From Aliiroseovarius marinus (GTDB lineage: Bacteria > Pseudomonadota > Alphaproteobacteria > Rhodobacterales > Rhodobacteraceae), in NCBI RefSeq assembly GCF_004360145.1, contig NZ_SAIT01000016.1, positions 36,434 to 100,433 on the forward strand: DNA of 64,000 nt. The letters are read 5' to 3'. Under the pieces are notes generated by a model. It was not told the origin of the DNA, made no database searches, and saw only the letters and a list, made by a program, of their open reading frames with translations. Made by a program: the position numbers and the translations under genes. This document shows positions 38,371-46,693 of this stretch, one piece after another. How positions within the stretch are numbered: the stretch's first letter is position 1; every line of letters begins with the position of its first letter.

Positions 38371-39075
38371 TCAGGCGAAGGCCGCTTCAAGCGCGATTTC
38401 GACCATGTCGCCAAAGGTCTTCTCGCGTTGGTCCGAGGGCAGCGCCTCGCCCGTTTGCAGGTGATCGGAGACGGTCATGATCCCCAGCGCCCGCACGCCA
38501 TAGCGATTGGCCAGCGTGTACAGCTCGGCGGCTTCCATCTCGACCCCCAGAATGCCGTGGCGAGTCATTTCCTTGTTCAGGTCGGGACGTTCGTCATAAA
38601 ATGTGTCGGACGAATAGATCCCACCCACATGCACGCCAACTTCGCGGCCACGCGCTGCGGCAACGGCAGCTTCAAGCAGGCCGTAATCAGCGCAGGGCGA
38701 ATAGTTCAGCTCGCGGAAAATGGTGTTCGACGGGGTGCCCACGGTGGTGCAGGTCATGGCAATCACCACGTCGCGGACCTTTACATGCGGTTGCATGCCC
38801 CCGCAGGACCCGATGCGGATCAGCGTTTTGGCACCATAATCCCGGATCAGCTCGTTCGCGTAAATCGAGATCGACGGCATCCCCATGCCCGATCCCTGAA
38901 TGGTCACGCGGTTGCCTTTGTAGGTGCCGGTAAAGCCCAGCATCCCGCGCACTTCGTTGACCAGCTCGGCCCCTTCAAGGAAGGTCTCGGCGGCCCAGCG
39001 AGCGCGATAGGGATCGCCCGGCATCAGAACGGTTTCAGCGATTTGGCCTTTCTCGGCCCCAATATGGACGGTCAT
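38371..39075 (-). CDS. deoD: Purine-nucleoside phosphorylase, DeoD type
   Basis: A 234-residue hexameric NP-I enzyme that phosphorolyses purine (deoxy)nucleosides. It contains '[16 protein letters not shown]', the phosphate-site Arg in 'IRIGSCGG', '[12 protein letters not shown]', '[16 protein letters not shown]' with the catalytic MEAAEL, and '[10 protein letters not shown]'. GGAGCC precedes the ATG. A second, unrelated phosphorylase (PunA) is encoded at 51520. Confidence 0.95.
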   Translation of the reverse strand: MTVHIGAEKGQIAETVLMPGDPYRARWAAETFLEGAELVNEVRGMLGFTGTYKGNRVTIQGSGMGMPSISIYANELIRDYGAKTLIRIGSCGGMQPHVKVRDVVIAMTCTTVGTPSNTIFRELNYSPCADYGLLEAAVAAARGREVGVHVGGIYSSDTFYDERPDLNKEMTRHGILGVEMEAAELYTLANRYGVRALGIMTVSDHLQTGEALPSDQREKTFGDMVEIALEAAFA

Positions 39076-39121
39076 GGTCGGCTCCTATAATCAGTAAGGG
39101 TCGCAGGCAAAGGAGAGCCCC

Positions 39122-39646
39122 GTGCGCTGGATCGTATTACCATTCTTTATCGTGCCAAGTCTGACCCATGCGCAAGAGGCAGCCGAGGTGACGCTGGTGA
39201 AACAGGTCTTCGCCGAGCTTCAGCCAAAGTCCATCCGCTGGAACCGCGAGTATTGCGGATATATCGGCTATGACGCCGACGGCACCCTTGCGGCGTCACG
39301 CCCGACACCGGGAAAGCGGGATGCCTGTCTGCCTGACGATCCAGAGGACCTTCAGACCATTGTGGCCTCGTATCACACTCACGGCGCCTTCTCGACCGAC
39401 TACGCGAACGAGGTGCCGTCGGGCGAGGATATGGAAGGCGACGAGGACGAGGGGATCGATGGCTGGGTCGCCACGCCGGGCGGGCGGCTTTGGTATATTG
39501 ACACGGAAGACATGGTGACCACGCAGATTTGTGGGATCGGATGTCTGCCGATGGACGATGAGTTTCAGTCAGGTGACATGGGGCATATCGCCCAAAGCTA
39601 TAGCTATGAGGCGTTGGTCAAAAAGCTGGAAGATGGGGGCGTCTGA
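39122..39646 (+). CDS. Secreted DUF4329-like protein
   Basis: A 174-residue protein with a signal peptide (start to about 'THA'). Its 'IVASYHTHGAFSTDYANEVPSGEDMEGDEDEG' and 'WVATPGGRLWYID' fit DUF4329, a JAB/MPN-like fold with an HTH motif in place of a complete metal site. It starts at GTG (39122) after AAAGGAGAG. Possibly a periplasmic peptidase-like domain; activity unproven. It converges with the CAP-domain gene across a 22-bp gap. Confidence 0.72.
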   Translation: MRWIVLPFFIVPSLTHAQEAAEVTLVKQVFAELQPKSIRWNREYCGYIGYDADGTLAASRPTPGKRDACLPDDPEDLQTIVASYHTHGAFSTDYANEVPSGEDMEGDEDEGIDGWVATPGGRLWYIDTEDMVTTQICGIGCLPMDDEFQSGDMGHIAQSYSYEALVKKLEDGGV

Positions 39647-39664
39647 GGACACTCAGCGGACGCC
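39638..39664. terminator. Hairpin at the junction of two convergent genes
   Basis: GGCGTCTGAG...CTCA-gcg-GACGCC spans the stop codon of the DUF4329 gene. It has no T-run, so termination is only possible. Confidence 0.35.
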
Positions 39665-39668
39665 GACC

Positions 39669-40301
39669 CTAGTTGCGCTGAGGCTTGCCTGCCGGGTCTT
39701 TCGCATCCCCGAACCAGATCGACCAGAACGTCCGGTACTGTCCCTGCACTTTGGCGCGGCCAAAGCCAATCCCGACCGAGCGCCACGTCTTTCGCCGCCA
39801 CATGCCTTCGTTCAGGATGACCTTGCGGTGATTGGGCGAATTCAGGAAGCCCCGGATCACGACCTCGGGGTCGCTATAGCCCCACGCGGTGATTTCATAG
39901 CCGTTCTTGCGGTACCGCGTGCGCAGGCGTTTGGGCGCATCCCACATGGCTTTCGGGGCGCGGTGATTGGAATAGTAGGGCTTGTCGCTCCAACTGTGGG
40001 TATTCGTGCCCGGGATGGGGCCGCCGCGCGGCGCGATATTGCGGGTGAAATCCTCGACATGACGACCGGCGACCAGGGTCAGGCTGGACGAGAGTGGGAT
40101 CGCAGGAAGTCCGCGCTTTGCGCGCTCGCGCATCAGAATGTCATAGGCCTGTTTTTCAATGTCACTCAGGTGATCATTCGGGGTCGGCTTATAATAATTG
40201 AATGACCCGGCTTTCGAGCTAACCAAGATCGGGTCACCCGCCAAAGCGGGTGACTGAAGGGCGAACAGGCCCAGAGCTGCTGTCAGAAGAAGCTGTTTCA
40301 T
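39669..40301 (-). CDS. Secreted CAP-domain (SCP/PR-1-like) protein
   Basis: A 210-residue protein with a signal peptide ('QLLLTAALGLFALQSPALA'). It has CAP-superfamily landmarks: 'YDILMRERAKRGLPAIPLSSSLTLVAGRHVEDFTRN' with the first His, 'THSWSD', and 'VIRGFLNSPNHRKVILNEGM' with the second His and Asn-His pair. The ATG at 40301 is chosen at the signal peptide. Function of bacterial CAP proteins is mostly unknown. Confidence 0.8.
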   Translation of the reverse strand: MKQLLLTAALGLFALQSPALAGDPILVSSKAGSFNYYKPTPNDHLSDIEKQAYDILMRERAKRGLPAIPLSSSLTLVAGRHVEDFTRNIAPRGGPIPGTNTHSWSDKPYYSNHRAPKAMWDAPKRLRTRYRKNGYEITAWGYSDPEVVIRGFLNSPNHRKVILNEGMWRRKTWRSVGIGFGRAKVQGQYRTFWSIWFGDAKDPAGKPQRN

Positions 40302-40429
40302 ATGGACACTCGCCTTTGGTTGAACACAACGCACTACTTTCACGAGATTTACCCGCGAAATGAGGCCGAATTCTGCGCCGAATGGTGCAAAATCGCGTCA
40401 ATTGTTTCCAATGCGAGCTAGTGCGCGTC

Positions 40430-42394
40430 TTACTCTGCAGCGATGTCCTTGGGGGCCACCAGCGTCACGATGTCTTCCATGATCGTGTTCAGCTCGAAGT
40501 CCTTCGGGGTATAGACCTTGGCCACACCCATGGCACGCAGACGCTCGGCGTCTTCGTCCGGGATGATGCCACCGGCCACCACGGGAACGTGACCCAGACC
40601 AGCGTCTTTCATGCGCTCCATCAGCTCTTCCAGCAGCGGGATGTGGCTGCCCGACAGGATCGACAGGCCAACAACATGTGCCTTGGTTTCCTGTGCCGAT
40701 GCCACCAGCTCTTCCGGGGTCAGGCGGATGCCTTCGTAGGTGATGTCCATGCCGCAATCGCGCGCGCGGGCGGCGATCTGTTCGGCCCCGTTCGAGTGTC
40801 CGTCCAGGCCCGGTTTGCCCACCAAGAAGGTCAGGCGACGGCCCAAGGCGTCCGACACGGCGTCGACGCGCGAACGGATCTCGTCCAGCCCTTCGGTGCG
40901 GTTCGAGGGGTTCTTCGACACGCCGGTTGGTGCGCGATACTGGCCAAAGGTCTGGCGCATCACTTCGCCCCATTCGCCGGTGGTCACGCCCGCTTTGGCA
41001 GCGGCGATCGACGAGGGCATGATGTTCTCGCCCGACTTGGCGGCGGCGCGCAGGTTGTTCAGAGCCTCTTGAACGGCGGCGTCGTCGCGGTCCGCACGCC
41101 ACTGTTCCAGACGCGCGATCTGATCGGCTTCGGCCTCTTTGTCGGCCACCATGATGGCGCCGTCACCTGCGGTCAGCGGGCTTTCGGCGGCCTCGGTCCA
41201 TTTGTTCACACCGACCACAGTGGTGTCGCCAACTTCGATCTTGCCGATGCGGGCGGCGTTGGATTCCACCAGACGCGACTTCATGTATTCGATGGCGGCA
41301 ACCGCGCCACCCATGCCGTCAATCTGGGCAAGCTCAGCGCGTGCGCCGACTTTCAGCTCGGCCACTTTGCGTTCCACGGCGGGGTTTTCGTCAAAGAGGT
41401 CGTCGAATTCCAACAGGTCGGTCTCGTAGGCCAGAATCTGCTGCATACGCAGCGACCACTGCTGATCCCACGGACGGGGCAGGCCAAGCGCTTCGTTCCA
41501 TGCGGGCAGCTGTACTGCACGGGCGCGGGCGTTTTTCGACAGCGTCACCGCCAGCATTTCGATCAAGATACGGTAGACGTTGTTTTCCGGCTGCTGCTCG
41601 GTCAGACCAAGCGAGTTCACCTGAACGCCATAACGGAAGCGGCGGAATTTCGGGTCTTCAACGCCGTAACGCTCGCGGGTGATTTCGTCCCACAGCTCGA
41701 CAAAGGCGCGCATTTTGCACATCTCGGTCACAAAACGGATGCCGGCGTTCACGAAGAACGAGATACGGCCGACCATGGCGGGGAACGCCTCGGCGGGCAC
41801 TTTTTCTTTCAGGTCATCCAGAACGGCAATGGCTGTGGCCAGTGCGAACGCCAGCTCCTCCTCTGGCGTCGCACCGGCTTCCTGCAGGTGATAGGAACAC
41901 ACGTTCATCGGGTTCCATTTCGGCAGGTGCTCGCGCGTATAGGCAGCAACGTCGGTGATCATGCGCAGCGACGGCTTCGGCGGACATACATATGTGCCGC
42001 GCGACAGGTATTCTTTGATGATGTCGTTCTGAACGGTGCCTTGCAGCTTCGAGATATCCGCGCCTTGCTCTTCCGCGGCCGCAATATAAAGCGACAGCAG
42101 CCAAGGGGCCGTGGCGTTGATCGTCATCGAGGTGTTCATCTGCTCAAGCGGGATGTCGTTGAACAGGGTGCGCATGTCGCCCAAGTGGCTGAGCGGGACG
42201 CCCACCTTGCCCACTTCACCGCGCGACAGTTTGTGGTCGCTGTCATAGCCCGTCTGGGTCGGCAAATCGAACGCGACCGACAGACCGGTCTGACCTTTGG
42301 CCAGATTGGTGCGGTACAGTTCGTTCGAGGCCTTTGCGGTCGAGTGACCGGCATAGGTGCGGAAAAGCCAGGGGCGGATGGTATTCGAGGACAT
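40430..42394 (-). CDS. ecm: Ethylmalonyl-CoA mutase
   Basis: A 654-residue B12-dependent acyl-CoA mutase that converts (2R)-ethylmalonyl-CoA to methylsuccinyl-CoA in the ethylmalonyl-CoA pathway. The N-terminus 'RPWLFRTYAGHSTAKASN' and 'GLSVAFDLPTQTGYDSDH' fit the Ecm (former MeaA) group. The C-terminal cobalamin domain has DxHxxG in 'PGLDGHSNGAEQIA', plus 'GLSILSGSH' and 'VVAGGIIP'. The divergent partner gene is the acyltransferase, and ccr follows 1.8 kb away. This supports Ecm over methylmalonyl-CoA mutase. Confidence 0.92.
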   Translation of the reverse strand: MSSNTIRPWLFRTYAGHSTAKASNELYRTNLAKGQTGLSVAFDLPTQTGYDSDHKLSRGEVGKVGVPLSHLGDMRTLFNDIPLEQMNTSMTINATAPWLLSLYIAAAEEQGADISKLQGTVQNDIIKEYLSRGTYVCPPKPSLRMITDVAAYTREHLPKWNPMNVCSYHLQEAGATPEEELAFALATAIAVLDDLKEKVPAEAFPAMVGRISFFVNAGIRFVTEMCKMRAFVELWDEITRERYGVEDPKFRRFRYGVQVNSLGLTEQQPENNVYRILIEMLAVTLSKNARARAVQLPAWNEALGLPRPWDQQWSLRMQQILAYETDLLEFDDLFDENPAVERKVAELKVGARAELAQIDGMGGAVAAIEYMKSRLVESNAARIGKIEVGDTTVVGVNKWTEAAESPLTAGDGAIMVADKEAEADQIARLEQWRADRDDAAVQEALNNLRAAAKSGENIMPSSIAAAKAGVTTGEWGEVMRQTFGQYRAPTGVSKNPSNRTEGLDEIRSRVDAVSDALGRRLTFLVGKPGLDGHSNGAEQIAARARDCGMDITYEGIRLTPEELVASAQETKAHVVGLSILSGSHIPLLEELMERMKDAGLGHVPVVAGGIIPDEDAERLRAMGVAKVYTPKDFELNTIMEDIVTLVAPKDIAAE

Positions 42395-42433
42395 GGCAGA
42401 GACTCACCTTATGTTGCGCTGCAGCATTTTTAG

Positions 42434-42454
42434 TTGCGCAAGAAAATTACGCAA
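42434..42454. promoter_or_regulatory. TTGCGCAA / TTACGCAA pair in the ecm promoter region
   Basis: On the ecm coding strand this reads TTGCGTAA-TTTTC-TTGCGCAA, so TTGC recurs at a 13-base step. The same TTGC step of 13 occurs upstream of ccr. A short-chain acyl-CoA regulator of the ScfR/PccR type is a candidate binder. Confidence 0.35.
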
Positions 42455-42590
42455 GGGGTAAAATGAAGGGAATAAAGTTACGTGGGGTGGCGCGCGCTGG
42501 GCGGCGCCCTCGTCAGTTGTAGCTTTGATGCCCGTTTGATTGGCGTCGCGCCTTCTTTACCTTTCCGAAAAATGGTGAGAAGGCTTGAGC

Positions 42591-44033
42591 ATGACGCGCG
42601 TTGTGGAACTTCCTCTGTGGTTGCTTGTGTTGATCCTGGCCTTTGCCACGGTGACTTTCGCGTCGCATTTCCTATTCCCTTCCGTGCGTTGGTTCTTTCG
42701 TAAGCGGCTAGAGCGCGCGGTTGCCCGGTTGAACGAACGGCTGGAGCGTCCGATCGAGCCGTTCAAGCTGGCCCGGCGCTATGACATGGTGCAGCGCTTG
42801 TCCTATGATCCGGAAGTGGCCAAAGCCATTGTAGAGCACGCGCGCAAGGCGGGCATTCCCGAACAGGTGGCGTTTGAGAAAGCCCAGCGTTACGCGCGCG
42901 AAATCGTGCCGCGGTTTTCGGCCACCGCCTATTTTGGCTTCGGGATTCGGCTGGCTAAACTTCTGTCGCGCGCCTTCTATCGGGTGCGTCTTGGCGCCTT
43001 TGACGAGGCACGGCTGGGCGAGATCGACCCGGACGCCACAGTGATCTTCGTGATGAACCACCGGTCGAACATGGACTATGTCCTGGTCACCTGGTTGGCT
43101 GCCGAACGCTCGCACCTGTCCTATGCGGTGGGCGAATGGGCGCGGGTCTGGCCCCTGCGCACACTGATCCGGTCGATGGGCGCGTATTTCATCCGGCGCA
43201 AAAGTCGCAACAACCTCTATCGTAAAGTGCTGTCGCGCTATGTGCGCATGGCGACGGACGGGGGCGTGACGCAAGCCATGTTCCCAGAAGGCGGGCTAAG
43301 CCTGAATGGCGAGGTCGGCGCACCCAAGCTGGGGCTGCTTAGCTATATTGTGCAGGACTTCGTACCGGGCGAAAGCCGCAACGTTGTCTTCATCCCGGTT
43401 GCGATGAACTATGACCGGGTGCTGGAAGACCGCGTGTTGGTGTCTGCGGATATCAAGGGTACCCGACGTTTTGGGCTGCGGTTCAAATATGTGGCGCGCC
43501 ATGTGGGGCGGCATCTGTGGCAGCGGGTCACGGGGCGGTTTTTCCGCTTTGGCTATGCCTCGGTGTCCTTTGGCGATCCTGTGTCGCTGGTCGACTTTCT
43601 GGACGGGAACCCGCCGGAAGACATGTTGGAACCTCTTGGCGACACGCTGATGGCGCGAATTCGCGACGTTGTGCCTGTACTGCCTGTGCCCGTGGTTTCG
43701 GCCATATTGCTGGAAGGTGACGGTCAGACCCGCGCCGAAATCGTGGCGCGCTTCGATGCGCTGGTCACCGCGATGGAGGCGGACGGTGCCCATGTTCATA
43801 TCCCGCGCGGTGACATGTCCTATGCCGCCGAGGTGGGGCTGCGCGAGCTGATGATCCGGAAGATCATTGTCGAAGAGGGCAACGGCGACGCGGCCAAGTT
43901 CCATGTGCATCGCCCCGACCGTCTGATCTTGGCCTACTATGCGAACTCGATTGCGCATCTCAGCACGGAATTGGCGCCCATCCATATTTCGGACCTGACC
44001 CCGGCCGAGGTCGCAGACGCCTCTGTGCTATAA
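42591..44033 (+). CDS. Glycerol-3-phosphate / lysophosphatidate acyltransferase family protein (PlsB/PlsC type)
   Basis: A 480-residue protein with an N-terminal membrane helix ('LWLLVLILAFATVTFASHFLF'). The acyltransferase motifs are 'MNHRSNMDYVLVTW' (HX4D), 'GAYFIRRKSRNNLYR' and 'AMFPEGGLSLNGE'. It is longer than PlsC and resembles the PlsB-like group. The ATG at 42591 has AGAAGG upstream. It lies between ecm and ccr. A direct link to the ethylmalonyl-CoA pathway is not obvious, so it may be a neighbour without a shared pathway. Confidence 0.8.
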   Translation: MTRVVELPLWLLVLILAFATVTFASHFLFPSVRWFFRKRLERAVARLNERLERPIEPFKLARRYDMVQRLSYDPEVAKAIVEHARKAGIPEQVAFEKAQRYAREIVPRFSATAYFGFGIRLAKLLSRAFYRVRLGAFDEARLGEIDPDATVIFVMNHRSNMDYVLVTWLAAERSHLSYAVGEWARVWPLRTLIRSMGAYFIRRKSRNNLYRKVLSRYVRMATDGGVTQAMFPEGGLSLNGEVGAPKLGLLSYIVQDFVPGESRNVVFIPVAMNYDRVLEDRVLVSADIKGTRRFGLRFKYVARHVGRHLWQRVTGRFFRFGYASVSFGDPVSLVDFLDGNPPEDMLEPLGDTLMARIRDVVPVLPVPVVSAILLEGDGQTRAEIVARFDALVTAMEADGAHVHIPRGDMSYAAEVGLRELMIRKIIVEEGNGDAAKFHVHRPDRLILAYYANSIAHLSTELAPIHISDLTPAEVADASVL

Positions 44034-44096
44034 TGCGTGCGGGTCGCGCCGCTTGACGTTAAGGTCAAATCGAGCGCGACATAAAATTACAAAAAA

Positions 44097-44115
44097 TTGC
44101 CAATTGGTGTTGCAA
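44097..44115. promoter_or_regulatory. TTGC-N9-TTGC repeat upstream of ccr
   Basis: TTGCCAAT-TGGTG-TTGCAA, with the same 13-base step and orientation relative to the gene as in the ecm promoter. Confidence 0.35.
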
Positions 44116-44117
44116 TC

Positions 44118-44135
44118 TTACTTTTAGAAAAGTAA
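44118..44135. promoter_or_regulatory. Palindrome upstream of ccr
   Basis: TTACTTTT-AG-AAAAGTAA, 8-bp arms around two bases, 71 bp before the ccr start. It is a likely operator; the regulator is unknown. Confidence 0.5.
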
Positions 44136-44206
44136 TGCTGCACTAGCAGCCGCAATTCTGCACTGCGGCAATAGAATCAGAGAACACGCGTAAACAGGAG
44201 GCCGCC

Positions 44207-45496
44207 ATGGCTTTGGACACACAAACTGGCATCGCCGAATATGATGCTCCGAAGAAAGATCTTTACGAGATCGGTGAAATGCCCCCGCTGGGCCACGTTC
44301 CCGCTCAGATGTATGCATGGGCAATCCGCCGTGACCGTCAGGGTGAACCGAACAAGGCCATGCAGGTCGAGGTCGTAGACACCCCCAAGCTGGACAGCCA
44401 CGAAGTGCTGGTTCTGGTGATGGCCGCTGGCGTGAACTACAACGGCATCTGGGCCGGTCTGGGCGTTCCGGTCAGCATGTTCGACGTACACAAGCAGGAC
44501 TATCACATCGCAGGTTCGGATGCCTCGGGCATCGTGTGGGCCGTGGGCGACAAGGTGAAGAACTGGAAAGTCGGCGACGAGGTTGTCATCCACTGTAACC
44601 AGGATGACGGTGACGACGAAGAATGTAACGGCGGTGACCCGATGTATTCGTCCAGCCAGCGTATCTGGGGCTATGAAACCCCCGATGGCTCGTTCGCTCA
44701 GTTCACCCGCGTTCAGGCACAGCAGCTGCTGCACCGCCCCAAGCACCTGACCTGGGAAGAAAGCGCCTGCTACACGCTGACGCTGGCGACTGCCTACCGC
44801 ATGCTGTTCGGCCACCACCCGCATGAACTGAAGCCCGGTCAGAACGTTCTGGTTTGGGGTGCTTCGGGCGGCCTGGGGTCCTACGCAATCCAGCTGATCA
44901 ACGCAGCAGGCGGCAACGCCATCGGTGTGATCTCGGACGAAAGCAAGCGTGACTTCGTGATGGGTCTGGGCGCCAAAGGCGTGATCAACCGCAAAGACTT
45001 CAGCTGCTGGGGCCAACTGCCCACCGTGAACACGCCGGAATACGACGTGTGGTTCAAAGAAGCCCGCCGCTTTGGTAAGGCCATCTGGGACATCACCGGC
45101 AAAGGCAACAACGTGGACATCGTGTTCGAACACCCCGGTGAGTCGACCTTCCCGGTCTCGAACCTGGTCTGTAAGAAGGGCGGCATGGTTGTCATCTGCG
45201 CCGGCACCACCGGCTTCAACTGTACCTTCGACGTTCGCTACACCTGGATGCACCAGAAGCGTCTGCAGGGCTCGCACTTCGCGCACCTGAAGCAGGCCGC
45301 TGCTGCCAACAAGCTGATGATCGAGCGCCGCATCGACCCCTACATGTCGGAAGTGTTCCCGTGGGCTGAAATCCCGGACGCGCACATGAAGATGTACAAG
45401 AACGAACACAAGCCGGGCAACATGTCGGTGCTGGTTCAGTCGCCGAAAACCGGCCTGCGGACCTTCGAAGACGCTCTGGAAGCCGGCCCTAAATAA
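44207..45496 (+). CDS. ccrA: Crotonyl-CoA carboxylase/reductase
   Basis: A 429-residue medium-chain reductase that reductively carboxylates crotonyl-CoA to (2S)-ethylmalonyl-CoA with NADPH and CO2. This is the key step of the ethylmalonyl-CoA pathway for acetyl-CoA assimilation. Landmarks: 'APKKDLYEIGEMPPLGHVP' at the N-terminus, 'HIAGSDASGIVWAVGD', NADPH-binding 'LVWGASGGLGSYAIQLINAAGG', the family insert 'RKDFSCWGQLP', and 'FEHPGESTFPVS'. AGGAGG precedes the ATG. Synonymous codons look strongly biased to C-ending ones, which fits high expression. Confidence 0.97.
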   Translation: MALDTQTGIAEYDAPKKDLYEIGEMPPLGHVPAQMYAWAIRRDRQGEPNKAMQVEVVDTPKLDSHEVLVLVMAAGVNYNGIWAGLGVPVSMFDVHKQDYHIAGSDASGIVWAVGDKVKNWKVGDEVVIHCNQDDGDDEECNGGDPMYSSSQRIWGYETPDGSFAQFTRVQAQQLLHRPKHLTWEESACYTLTLATAYRMLFGHHPHELKPGQNVLVWGASGGLGSYAIQLINAAGGNAIGVISDESKRDFVMGLGAKGVINRKDFSCWGQLPTVNTPEYDVWFKEARRFGKAIWDITGKGNNVDIVFEHPGESTFPVSNLVCKKGGMVVICAGTTGFNCTFDVRYTWMHQKRLQGSHFAHLKQAAAANKLMIERRIDPYMSEVFPWAEIPDAHMKMYKNEHKPGNMSVLVQSPKTGLRTFEDALEAGPK

Positions 45497-45522
45497 GCCG
45501 CAATTTCCACCCAATTACGCCA

Positions 45523-45550
45523 GCCCGCTGCCTTATCAAAGGCGGCGGGC
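45523..45550 (+). terminator. Hairpin terminator after ccr
   Basis: A 10-bp stem GCCCGCTGCC / GGCGGCGGGC (one G-T pair) with an 8-nt loop, then ATTTGATT. It lies 27 bp after the ccr stop. Confidence 0.6.
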
Positions 45551-45731
45551 ATTTGATTCCGATTCGCGAATCACCCTGCCAAACGGGCGAAACTGTGGGG
45601 TTTCCGCTACGGAAGGTGTTTTTTAAGCCTTTCGCGACCTCGCTATTTATGGGGAGTTTTATTCCGCGAGTTAGAAGTGGCAAATACACATGCTAAACTT
45701 GAAAAAAGCACCACTGTTCGAGGGTTTTGCC

Positions 45732-45947
45732 GTGTCTGACAAATGGATTGTTGATGTACTTACCGACCTCATGGCCTATGCTGAGAAAAACGGTCTGAGC
45801 GTGACGGCAGAACAGCTTGATGATGCACGACTCATTGCTTTGACCGAGATTTCAAACACGTCTCGCGAGCAGAAGGAGATCGCGCGAACCTATGACGAAC
45901 CGGCTCGAAGACCTTCTCTCTACCTTGCAAGCGGCGGCCACGCTTGA
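45732..45947 (+). CDS. Small protein encoded just upstream of and overlapping luxR, unknown function
   Basis: A 71-residue open frame from GTG (45732, GAGGG seven bases upstream); an ATG at 45690 in the same frame would give 85 residues. The sequence is helix-rich and charged: 'DKWIVDVLTDLMAYAEKNGLSVTAEQLDDARLIALTEI'. Its last 56 bp overlap the luxR start, and the luxR ribosome site (AAGGAG, 45873) lies inside it, which suggests translational coupling. The last 25 or so residues look less constrained. No family recognised. Confidence 0.5.
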   Translation: MSDKWIVDVLTDLMAYAEKNGLSVTAEQLDDARLIALTEISNTSREQKEIARTYDEPARRPSLYLASGGHA

Positions 45948-46605
45948 AGACCTGCAAGCGGTCCTTGAATCGCTGCGGGATCACTACAAAGTCGAGCATA
46001 CGGTTTACCATTGGGTAAACTCTGTCGGGGAACGTTACGGGGCAGGGACCTATTCGGCTGAATGGGTCGACCGCTATCTCGAAAAAGACTATCTGCGGAT
46101 GGACCCCGTTATTTTTGTCTGTTTTCAAAGGTTTACGCCGGTCTCTTGGAAAGAGCTCGACTGGTCGTCCAAAGCTGCGCGCGAAATGTGGCAGGACGCG
46201 CTGGATCACGGACTGGGAAATCAGGGCTACACAATTCCTATTCGCGGGCCAAACGGGCAGTTCGCGTTGTTCACGCTGAATGCCTCACTCAGCGACGAAG
46301 ATTGGGCGCAATTCATCGATGATAACGCCCGAGATCTGATGATCCTTGGGCATGAGTTCAACAAGAAGGCGCTGGAATTCGAGCAGTGGGGAGAGGACGG
46401 AACCACGCCTGCGCTGTCCCCGCGCGAGCTGGCATCGATGAGCTGTTTGGCGCGCGGAATGAGCCGAGCACAGGCCGCGGCCGAGCTAAATATCTCGGAA
46501 CATACGCTGCGCGTTTACATCGAAAGTTCGCGGCATAAATTGGGCGCGATGAACACAACCCACGCGGTCGCGCGCGCACTTTCGACCGGGATCATCATAA
46601 TTTAA
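45892..46605 (+). CDS. LuxR-family acyl-homoserine-lactone-responsive regulator
   Basis: A 237-residue quorum-sensing regulator. The N-terminal autoinducer-binding domain has the conserved 'WVDRYLEKDYLRMDPVIF' (Trp, Tyr, Asp-Pro that hold the acyl-HSL) and later 'GYTIPIRGPNGQFALFTL' (Gly). The C-terminal GerE-type HTH runs from 'LSPRELASMSCLARGMSRAQAAAELNISEHTLRVYI'. It is followed 88 bp later by a luxI gene on the same strand, so this is a cognate pair. Confidence 0.92.
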   Translation: MTNRLEDLLSTLQAAATLEDLQAVLESLRDHYKVEHTVYHWVNSVGERYGAGTYSAEWVDRYLEKDYLRMDPVIFVCFQRFTPVSWKELDWSSKAAREMWQDALDHGLGNQGYTIPIRGPNGQFALFTLNASLSDEDWAQFIDDNARDLMILGHEFNKKALEFEQWGEDGTTPALSPRELASMSCLARGMSRAQAAAELNISEHTLRVYIESSRHKLGAMNTTHAVARALSTGIIII

Positions 46606-46693
46606 ACACATTCTACCTCACGATGTATTTGCCATACGTTAACTAAGAAGCGACCATTGTCCTATTAACCACACGGACAAAGGAGCTCCACTC

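Noticed and set aside
40382..42433. Plus-strand open frame of 683 codons
   Set aside because: It is the antisense shadow of ecm, with no recognisable domain.
44177..45514. Minus-strand open frame of 445 codons
   Set aside because: It is the antisense shadow of ccr; the strong codon bias of ccr keeps the opposite strand open.
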